From contig CAISLL010000068.1 in NCBI GenBank assembly GCA_903886165.1, positions 1 through 5,861 of the forward strand: a stretch of 5,861 bases of DNA. The letters are read 5' to 3'. The stretch comes from an uncultured beta proteobacterium. GTDB taxonomy: Bacteria; Pseudomonadota; Gammaproteobacteria; Burkholderiales; Burkholderiaceae_C. How positions within the stretch are numbered: the stretch's first letter is position 1; each line of letters begins with the position of its first letter. The notes under the pieces are model-generated. The model was not told where the DNA came from. It saw only the letters and a program-made list of their open reading frames with translations, and did not search any database. Made by a program: the position numbers and the translations under genes. This document shows, piece after piece, positions 1 to 4,827 of this stretch.

Positions 1-1275
1 CCCGGCGGCGTGCCACTTCGAACCAGCCAGGCGATTGGAACGTTGCTCAAGAAAGATGTTGGCAGCGCCCCTGGCGATTCTTTTCAATGGGTGCAAGCAC
101 TCTCCGTTTTGGGCTGGGACAAAGAGGCGCACAACTTGCAACGGTTTCTGCTGCAAGCCTGGATGGCCAAGGTCAATGACCAACCCGACCAAGGCATCAC
201 CACCCTGGAGCAAGCCATCGCCCCAGCCGCTCTGGTCAGCGATGCCACCCTGAGGGCGTCCGCCAAAACCCACTTTACGCCTGCCATCAACCGAAAACTG
301 ACCGTCGTGTGGGCCTCCGCACCTGTGCCCTTGTCCGATGAAATTGACAACCTCAAAGAAAGTTTGACCGAAGAACTTCCCGGTTTCTGGTCTTACCGGC
401 AACACAACGGCCAGTTGCGTGGCGTGTTTTTGTGGCTGGGTCTGCAAAACAACACCGCAAGTGCCTCACTCATGCCCTTGGCGCTGCTTGATTTTGACCT
501 CCGGCTGGGCGACCCGGACCGAGGTGCAGGACTGCTGCTGAACTGCCAGGTTCCGCGCACCGCCAAACCTGAACTGATTCAACCCCAGCAGACCACCCAC
601 TATTTATGTCGCTCGCCCATGCCGCCCCAATTGGTCAAAGGGCAAACCCTGGCTGGAGTTTTGAATCTTGCAAGGGAGCAGCAGCACATCCATCTTGAAC
701 CCGCCGACTTTGTTGACGACAGCAGGCAAGCCACCCTGGTGTCGCTGTTAGCTGCGCCCCACCAAGCAGAGTTGCAGGCTTTCCTGCTGGCCAACCAGGG
801 CTGCAAGCAGCGCGGCAATTGCCGTGAAGCGACTGATGCTGACCGCAAGACTACAACAACCAGCCCGCTGTTGCCCGAAGCATTCACCGCAAAAGCCAAA
901 CCCTGGATCGATACCGGCATCATCGGTATCAAAGTGGCCGTCCTTACCATGCTGTATGTGGTGATCGCACGCTGGGCGGGGTTGGGCAAAGCGATGTTTC
1001 TCTGTTTTGCCGGTTGTGCCATTTTGGCCTACCCCATCCTCAAAAGTCTGCTGGACGCTACCCGCCAAACCCGTGACTGGAGCACGCTGGTGGCGCTGAT
1101 TGCCCTCCCCGCAGTCGCGTTGTTTCCATTTGTTGCCACCGCTTTCACCGCGGGGTTGTACAAGTACTTTTTTGTTCACAAGACACAACAGGGAATGAGT
1201 TCGTGGCTGCGGACGCTGATGGCTTGGGGACTGATGCTGGGTACCGTCATGCTCATCAAGTCGTTCAAGCCTTGA
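1..1275 (+). CDS. Unrecognised protein with four C-terminal membrane segments (5' partial)
   Basis: I do not recognise this protein. The frame is open to the left edge (codons for P-G-G precede a GTG at 10) and no ribosome binding site is visible before that GTG, so the true start probably lies outside the window. Residues are counted from the GTG. About residues 1-295 look soluble, with a mixed helix/strand character and cysteines at 179, 200, 265 and 271. The spacing C-K-Q-R-G-N-C (265-271) could allow a disulfide or metal site, but nothing proves it. Four hydrophobic segments follow at roughly 303-321, 328-347, 358-382 and 398-417, and the protein ends in KSFKP. It is therefore probably an inner-membrane protein anchored by its C-terminal third. 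The gene stands alone on the plus strand, 160 bases before the transporter gene. Coding is convincing from the length of the open frame, the codon pattern and the membrane segments; the function is unknown. Confidence 0.8.
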   Translation, partial: PGGVPLRTSQAIGTLLKKDVGSAPGDSFQWVQALSVLGWDKEAHNLQRFLLQAWMAKVNDQPDQGITTLEQAIAPAALVSDATLRASAKTHFTPAINRKLTVVWASAPVPLSDEIDNLKESLTEELPGFWSYRQHNGQLRGVFLWLGLQNNTASASLMPLALLDFDLRLGDPDRGAGLLLNCQVPRTAKPELIQPQQTTHYLCRSPMPPQLVKGQTLAGVLNLAREQQHIHLEPADFVDDSRQATLVSLLAAPHQAELQAFLLANQGCKQRGNCREATDADRKTTTTSPLLPEAFTAKAKPWIDTGIIGIKVAVLTMLYVVIARWAGLGKAMFLCFAGCAILAYPILKSLLDATRQTRDWSTLVALIALPAVALFPFVATAFTAGLYKYFFVHKTQQGMSSWLRTLMAWGLMLGTVMLIKSFKP

Positions 1276-1312
1276 ACCCCAAAGGTTGCCACCTCATGAC
1301 ACCACTTGTGGA

Positions 1313-1330
1313 ATGGCCGCCAGAGGCCAT
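1313..1330 (+). terminator. Small hairpin after the first gene, possible weak terminator
   Basis: ATGGCC at 1313-1318 and GGCCAT at 1325-1330 form a perfect 6-bp stem with a 6-base loop, 38 bases after the stop codon at 1273-1275. No T-run follows (the next bases are CTTGGCTTAAAA), so it is not a textbook intrinsic terminator. It is the only hairpin I see between this gene and the transporter promoter region. Confidence 0.25.
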
Positions 1331-1372
1331 CTTGGCTTAAAACGGTGCCCTTGCCTTTGCGTCCAATAATTT

Positions 1373-1401
1373 ATGACAAATTGATCTACAGCCCTTATGT
1401 A
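1373..1401 (+). promoter_or_regulatory. Possible sigma70-type promoter of the MFS transporter gene
   Basis: ATGACA at 1373-1378 matches the -35 consensus at five of six positions. A 17-base spacer leads to TATGTA at 1396-1401, which matches the -10 consensus only at its first three positions. The start codon lies 35 bases further on. The surrounding 1360-1435 stretch is A+T rich compared with both neighbouring genes. The weak -10 keeps the confidence low. Confidence 0.3.
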
Positions 1402-1405
1402 AAAA

Positions 1406-1430
1406 GCGTAAGCAGCTATTAAAAACATAC
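1406..1430 (+). repeat. Dispersed AGCAGCTATT-type intergenic repeat, copy 1
   Basis: GCGTAAGCAGCTATT at 1406-1420 matches GCGTCAGCAGCTATT at 4782-4796 at 14 of 15 positions. Both copies lie between genes. In this copy the right half, which in copy 2 completes a small hairpin (ATAGC), is decayed to ACATAC. It sits between the possible promoter and the transporter start codon, so it would be in the 5' untranslated leader. Similar AGCAGCTATT...ATAGC elements are, from memory, common between genes in Comamonadaceae; no function is known to me. Confidence 0.5.
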
Positions 1431-1435
1431 CAAAC

Positions 1436-2644
1436 ATGAGCTACGCCACCCCTGCTCCAACGGTGCCTGAAACAAGCGCACAACGCGGGTTGCTGAGTGT
1501 CTTTGGCTCCACCCTGTTCCAGCTGTCGGGCATCTTCATGTTGAGCCCGCTGCTGCTGTTGATGCTGAAAGAAGCCGAGGTGTCCACCACGCTGGCGGGG
1601 CTGTTTGCGGCCACCACCTGGCTCGGCATTTTCATCGTGACCCCGTTTGCCTCGGTGGTGACACAAAAGCTGGGCCGAAGGCCAACCATGTGGCTGGCGT
1701 CTGCCGTGCCGCTGCTCGCCGCCCTGGGATTTTTCACCACCGACACACTGTGGATTTGGTTTGCACTGGAACTCATCGCTGGCCTTGCCGGTGGCCTGCG
1801 CTGGGTGCTGGCCGAGGCCTTTATTGCCGAATTTGCCCCACCCAGGCAGATCGGCCGCTACATCGGCGCGTACGCCACCATGGTCGGCATGACGTTTGTG
1901 ATCGGCCCGACCCTGCTGGCCTGGGTTGGTACCGACAGCGACACCGCGCTTTGGCTGGTGATTGCCCTGCTCGCCACCGGCCTGGCCTGGACCGCGCTGA
2001 TTCCCGTGCTGCCGCCAGACCGTGACACCCACACCGCCCGGGTTGGCTTGGGCGGCTTATGGCACGCCGTGTTGAGCCACCCGGTGATCATGCTGGCGGG
2101 ATTTGTCGGCGGGTTTTTTGAGCTCGGCCTGGCCTCCATCCTGCCCCTTTACGGACTGACACTGGGCCTGAGCGCCAGCGCGGCGGCCTTGCTGGTCTCG
2201 GCCAGCGGCCTGGGTGGCACCCTGATGGCGCTGCCCGCAGGCATGCTGGCCGACCTCTTTGACTCACCCGCGCAAGGACGGCGGCTGTTGATGCGTGTTT
2301 TCACCGGGCTGATCCTGCTGTCCACCCTGGCCAGCCCATGGGTGATTGGGCGCACCTGGCTGATCTGGCCCATGGTGTGCATCTGGGGTGCATCCGGGGG
2401 TGCCCTATACACCCTGGCCATGACCGACATTGGCGCCAGCAACAAAGGCCTGACCCTGCTCAACAGCACCGCGGTGCTGGTGCTGACCTACACCTTGGGC
2501 GGCCTGCTGGCTTGCGCCATTTGCGGCGCCCTGATCGAGCATTCAGTGGCGCACGGATTTCCAGCGCTGCTGGTCAGCGTGGCCCTCGTCGGGTTGCTGG
2601 CGTTGACGCTGCGGGGAAATCGACACAAAGGCAAACCGGTCTGA
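1436..2644 (+). CDS. MFS transporter, YcaD-like
   Basis: A secondary transporter of the major facilitator superfamily, expected in the inner membrane and driven by an ion gradient; its substrate cannot be read from sequence. The 402 residues are the normal MFS length, and hydrophobic segments spread over the whole chain fit 12 TM helices, with a central loop around 192-210 (PDRDTHTAR). A motif-A-like loop, TQKLGRRPT (76-84), lies between helices 2 and 3. The equivalent second-half loop is PAGMLADLFD (267-276). Several stretches resemble E. coli YcaD: R-W-V-L-A-E-A-F (122-129) followed by GRYIGAYATM (140-149), ILPLYG (235-240), and GASGGALYTLAMT (318-330). The ATG at 1436 is preferred because it gives a normal N-terminus before helix 1, although no clear Shine-Dalgarno precedes it. 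It is probably monocistronic or loosely linked to the next gene, since an inverted repeat follows the stop. MFS membership is firm; the YcaD relation is likely; the substrate is unknown. Confidence 0.9.
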   Translation: MSYATPAPTVPETSAQRGLLSVFGSTLFQLSGIFMLSPLLLLMLKEAEVSTTLAGLFAATTWLGIFIVTPFASVVTQKLGRRPTMWLASAVPLLAALGFFTTDTLWIWFALELIAGLAGGLRWVLAEAFIAEFAPPRQIGRYIGAYATMVGMTFVIGPTLLAWVGTDSDTALWLVIALLATGLAWTALIPVLPPDRDTHTARVGLGGLWHAVLSHPVIMLAGFVGGFFELGLASILPLYGLTLGLSASAAALLVSASGLGGTLMALPAGMLADLFDSPAQGRRLLMRVFTGLILLSTLASPWVIGRTWLIWPMVCIWGASGGALYTLAMTDIGASNKGLTLLNSTAVLVLTYTLGGLLACAICGALIEHSVAHGFPALLVSVALVGLLALTLRGNRHKGKPV

Positions 2645-2645
2645 C

Positions 2646-2671
2646 CAGACAAGTGCCGCCCGACTTGTCTG
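2646..2671 (+). terminator. Perfect 9-bp inverted repeat after the MFS gene (terminator or operator)
   Basis: CAGACAAGT (2646-2654) and ACTTGTCTG (2663-2671) are exact reverse complements separated by eight bases (GCCGCCCG). The repeat begins two bases after the transporter stop codon. The downstream bases AAATTTGCG hold only a short T-run, so termination would be weak. It also lies just before the possible promoter of the DUF2721 gene and could be a protein-binding operator instead. The symmetry is seen directly; the role is inferred. Confidence 0.5.
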
Positions 2672-2698
2672 AAATTTGCGCCAAACCCACGCGATACT
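2669..2698 (+). promoter_or_regulatory. Possible promoter of the DUF2721 gene
   Basis: CTGAAA at 2669-2674 (four of six matches to -35) and GATACT at 2693-2698 (four of six to -10) are separated by 18 bases. The start codon is 28 bases further on. The -35 overlaps the right arm of the 9-bp inverted repeat, which would make the repeat well placed for repression. This is a weak match on its own. Confidence 0.25.
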
Positions 2699-2725
2699 AG
2701 AGGCACATCACTGTAGGAACGTCCC

Positions 2726-3208
2726 ATGTTTTTTGCCACTGACCTCGACACCGTCACCCACGGCATCCAGCTCGCCGTGGCGCCGGTGTTCCTGCTGACT
2801 GCGGTGGCTGCCATGATCGGCACCGTGGCCGGGCGCTTGGCGCGCATCATTGACCGCGCCCGCGTGCTTGAAAACCGCATTGACGCCAGCCCGGACGATC
2901 ACCCCATGACGGCAGACTTTGACGAACTGCAACAACTGCGCAACCGGGCAAGGCTTGTGAATGCCTGCATTGCGCTGCTGACCTTTTGTGCCATTTTGAT
3001 CGGGCTGACCATCATGGCGCTGTTCCTGGGCGAAACCACCGAGATGCAGATTTTTCGCATCGCCACCGTGCTGTTTCTTTCCGGCGTAAGTTGCTTCCTG
3101 CTGGCACTTCTGTGCTTTTTGACCGAAACCCTGATTGCCACCCGCGTCCTGAAATTTCGCCGGGGCAAAGCAAGCCTTGCCAATGAACCCCATCTGTCCC
3201 GAGACTGA
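2726..3208 (+). CDS. DUF2721 family membrane protein
   Basis: A small inner-membrane protein of the DUF2721 family, whose function is not established. The 160 residues carry a hydrophobic segment at about 14-34, a charged stretch that starts with GRLARIIDRARVLENRI (36-52), and two more hydrophobic segments at about 79-101 and 110-134. The tail is basic then polar (KFRRGK at 143-148). The segment-charged loop-two segment layout, the R-x-x-R-I-I-D-R-A-R pattern and the length are typical of the family. The start is well supported: AGGAA at 2715-2719 lies about seven bases before the ATG, the clearest ribosome binding site in the window. The broken cyclic-nucleotide/CBS gene begins 29 bases after the stop on the same strand, so the two were probably transcribed together. 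I see no frame damage here. Confidence 0.88.
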   Translation: MFFATDLDTVTHGIQLAVAPVFLLTAVAAMIGTVAGRLARIIDRARVLENRIDASPDDHPMTADFDELQQLRNRARLVNACIALLTFCAILIGLTIMALFLGETTEMQIFRIATVLFLSGVSCFLLALLCFLTETLIATRVLKFRRGKASLANEPHLSRD

Positions 3209-3237
3209 TCCCGACCCATCCCAAAAGATCCCGCACC

Positions 3238-3946
3238 ATGCCGCGTGACACCAAACCCGCCGAATCCCTTGCCAGCACCCTGACCAACCACCGCGTATGG
3301 GGCGTTTTGAGCGCAGCAGACCGTGAAGCGCTTGAGCCCTTGTTTGCATCTGAAACCCTGGCCAGTTCCGCCATCGTGATGCCACAAGGCCAGTTGCACA
3401 CCCGCATGGGGCTGATCCTCAGCGGTGACATCACCCTGGTTGACCCAGATCTGGGTTTGAAAGTGCGGCTGCAAGCTGGGGAAATAATCGGCTTTGGCGC
3501 CACGCCTCAACATCAGCTCAGCACCTGGCAAGCCAACGCACCAGCAGTTGCCGCATTGCCTGGCTGCCACCCGAGGTGTTGACCAGCTTGTGCGAGCGAC
3601 ATCGCGCACTGGCTTATTTTTTCACCTCGCTCCCTGTCAACGAGCCGCCGAGCAGCATGGGTACGCCTGGCGACGACGCTCTGAACCTGCTCAGCACCCC
3701 CATTCGGACCCTGATCCAGCGCGAGCCCATCACACTCAGCCCTGTCACCCCGATTCAGGCGGTGGCCAAGCTGATGAGCGATTTGCGTGTGTCGTCGGTC
3801 TTTCTGTTGGAGCAAGACCATCTGTTTAAACTGATCACCGACCGCGACCTGCGCAAACGCGTGGTGGCACAGGGGCTGGACATCACCCGCCAGTGTCTGA
3901 CATTGCCACCCTGGCCCCCACTGCAGACAAGCAAGCATGGTTGGTC
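3238..3946 (+). pseudogene. Broken cyclic-nucleotide-binding/CBS (DUF294-type) gene
   Basis: This is the remnant of a protein that normally has an N-terminal cyclic-nucleotide-binding-like domain, a CBS pair and a DUF294 nucleotidyltransferase-like domain, usually about 600 residues. The first frame (3238 to a stop at 3580-3582) encodes the cNMP-like part, including the turn S-G-D-I-T-L-V and the sequence AGEIIGFGA. Near 3540 the sense continues in another frame as SSCRIAWLPPEVL and CERHRALAYFFTSLP. It then gives the first CBS motif, with TPIRTLIQREPITLSP and FKLITDRDLRKRVV. Near 3891 it shifts again to VSDIATLAPTADKQAW. Both shifts fit loss of a single base. Family likeness stops at about 3940-3950, where the minus-strand gene ends, so the second CBS motif and the whole DUF294 domain are missing. 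No good ribosome binding site precedes 3238. The shifts could in principle be sequencing errors, but the truncation could not. Domain identity is confident; the exact family is likely. Confidence 0.8.
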
Positions 3947-3949
3947 ATT

Positions 3950-4402
3950 TCACGTCACCCCTTTCGATGCAACAGAATCGGTGCGAAAGAAGCGCCATAG
4001 AACGACACCTCCCCCGATGGCTGCTGATAAAACGGCATGCCAAATGCCGGGAATCACCACCAGAAAATAAATCGAATAAAGCAAACCAAGCCCATAAGCA
4101 ATCCATGCCACCCGTTGACGGTGACTGGGCGCAAGGAAAGTTGGCAATAACACCACCAGGGCACCCGCCAAAATAGACCCGATGATGATGGCCGAGTTTT
4201 GTACCAAGGGTGTCCAAGGTGCGTGGCACATGCCAGAAACAAGGTACTGTGCCGGGCATATCGCCTTGTGCGCACGATGAATGACAAGCGCTGCGATCAA
4301 ACCAACATACCATCCGATGAAAGCCGACGGCACGACAAACAGCCAGCGCAGCATATGCACGTTGCGGCGAAATTGGGTGGCCTCAGTCACTTTGTTTGGC
4401 AA
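3950..4402 (-). CDS. Small hypothetical membrane protein, about four TM segments
   Basis: I do not recognise a named family. Counted from the TTG at 4402 the protein has 150 residues, with hydrophobic segments at about 18-42, 69-91, 97-117 and 120-139. Between the first two lies CPAQYLVSGMCHAPW (49-63), whose two cysteines ten residues apart may face the periplasm and pair. The coordinates give the longest frame, and the start is uncertain. A GTG at 4390 overlaps the upstream stop as GTGACTGA and would suit translational coupling. The only nearby ATG is at 4354, directly before LRWLFVVP. None of these starts has a clear ribosome binding site. The gene overlaps the end of 4691-4383 and ends exactly where the broken CBS gene loses homology, so its last few codons may be a junction product. 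The region is less G+C rich than its neighbours, which suggests acquisition. The regular membrane pattern makes real coding likely. Confidence 0.65.
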   Translation of the reverse strand: MPNKVTEATQFRRNVHMLRWLFVVPSAFIGWYVGLIAALVIHRAHKAICPAQYLVSGMCHAPWTPLVQNSAIIIGSILAGALVVLLPTFLAPSHRQRVAWIAYGLGLLYSIYFLVVIPGIWHAVLSAAIGGGVVLWRFFRTDSVASKGVT

Positions 4403-4691
4403 GAAAAAACGCGAACAGCGAGGCAGACAGTAACGCCAATACTGTGAAGCCGATCATGAGACCCAAGATATTCATGCCTTCACCTACGCGGATCAATTGA
4501 GTGAGAAACACATCGTCTGAACTATAGGCCACCAGGCCGCATGCAGTCGCGCCCCCCGTCTTACGCTGCCACAGGCTCCCATCGCAGCGAATCGCGAGCA
4601 TGCCACTGGCGGTGGTTACCAGGGGCCCAAGTGATTTTGCGGTGTCAAGCCAGAATTTGATTTTCCGTAAACCCGCTCCCGCTGCTGACAT
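4383..4691 (-). CDS. Small hypothetical single-TM protein
   Basis: An unrecognised protein of 102 residues. The N-terminal 70 residues are polar to amphipathic, starting with basic residues (LRKIKFWLDTAKSLG at 8-22), with cysteines at 36 and 51 and a C-D-G-S-L-W stretch at 36-41. One strong hydrophobic segment runs from about 73 to 97 and the tail is AKQSD. This would fit a C-terminally anchored protein or a small membrane subunit. The ATG at 4691 is the first ATG after an in-frame stop upstream, but no convincing Shine-Dalgarno is present. It overlaps the next gene's frame by up to 20 bases, so the two are almost certainly one transcript and may act together. A 7-bp hairpin lies 26 bases upstream of the start. 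The lower G+C content sets both genes apart from the flanking genes. Existence as a gene is probable rather than certain. Confidence 0.55.
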   Translation of the reverse strand: MSAAGAGLRKIKFWLDTAKSLGPLVTTASGMLAIRCDGSLWQRKTGGATACGLVAYSSDDVFLTQLIRVGEGMNILGLMIGFTVLALLSASLFAFFLAKQSD

Positions 4692-4716
4692 GTCAGTTTT
4701 TAGTCGGCATCAACAG

Positions 4717-4737
4717 GCTGTGCGTTCCAGGCACAGC
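4717..4737. other. Perfect 7-bp hairpin upstream of the two small minus-strand genes
   Basis: GCTGTGC (4717-4723) and GCACAGC (4731-4737) pair exactly around a seven-base loop. On the minus strand it falls in the leader of the two-gene unit, 26 bases before the ATG at 4691. It also lies downstream of the exonuclease stop codon at 4828. No T-run follows it in either direction (the A-run lies on its right side), so an ordinary terminator is unlikely. It may be an operator or leader structure. Confidence 0.35.
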
Positions 4738-4774
4738 AAAAGAAATATATGCAAAATAGGCATGTAGACCACGT

Positions 4775-4802
4775 TTTATATGCGTCAGCAGCTATTGTTC
4801 AG
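4775..4802 (-). promoter_or_regulatory. Possible promoter of the two small membrane genes
   Basis: On the minus strand, CTGAAC (4802-4797) is followed after 16 bases by TATAAA (4780-4775), a five-of-six match to the -10 consensus. The -35 match is poor (three of six). It lies about 85 bases before the ATG at 4691, in the most A+T-rich part of the window, and overlaps repeat copy 2. It is placed where an independent promoter for the acquired genes would be expected. Confidence 0.25.
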
Positions 4803-4807
4803 ATAGC
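4782..4807 (+). repeat. Dispersed AGCAGCTATT-type intergenic repeat, copy 2
   Basis: GCGTCAGCAGCTATT (4782-4796) matches copy 1 at 1406-1420 at 14 of 15 positions. Here the element is more complete: GCTAT (4791-4795) pairs with ATAGC (4803-4807) around a seven-base loop. It lies 20 bases outside the exonuclease stop codon, near the right boundary of the lower-G+C segment. Confidence 0.5.
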
Positions 4808-4827
4808 ATAAAGATGGACAGATGGCT

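Noticed and set aside
910..930. 7-bp inverted repeat GATACCG/CGGTATC
   Set aside because: It lies within the first gene just before its first membrane segment, where the codons for D-T-G-I-I-G-I produce the symmetry; no promoter or gene end is near.
748..1188. Open minus-strand frames opposite the first gene
   Set aside because: They are low-complexity, charge-rich translations typical of the antisense of a G+C-rich gene and have no domain pattern; the plus-strand frame has the membrane segments.
3207..3233. Repeated GATCCCG before the CBS gene start
   Set aside because: Two seven-base matches in a 30-base spacer are too short to call a regulatory repeat without comparison data.
3443..3456. 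14-bp perfect palindrome ACCCAGATCTGGGT
   Set aside because: It lies inside the cNMP-like coding stretch and encodes ordinary residues (D-P-D-L-G); one such palindrome is not surprising and nothing around it suggests a binding site.
2708..3609. Long open minus-strand frames opposite the DUF2721 and CBS genes
   Set aside because: Both lie opposite recognisable plus-strand domains and show no family features of their own.
4033..4049. 6-bp inverted repeat CGGCAT/ATGCCG
   Set aside because: It is internal to the minus-strand membrane gene, short, and has no T-run, so it is not supported as a terminator or attachment site.
4199..4447. Plus-strand open frame of 82 codons in the lower-G+C segment
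   Set aside because: It has a polar, featureless translation, while the opposite strand shows clear membrane helices over the same bases.
3940..4810. Possible insertion sequence or transposon
   Set aside because: There is no transposase, no terminal inverted repeats and no target duplication that I can find; only composition and the gene break suggest insertion.
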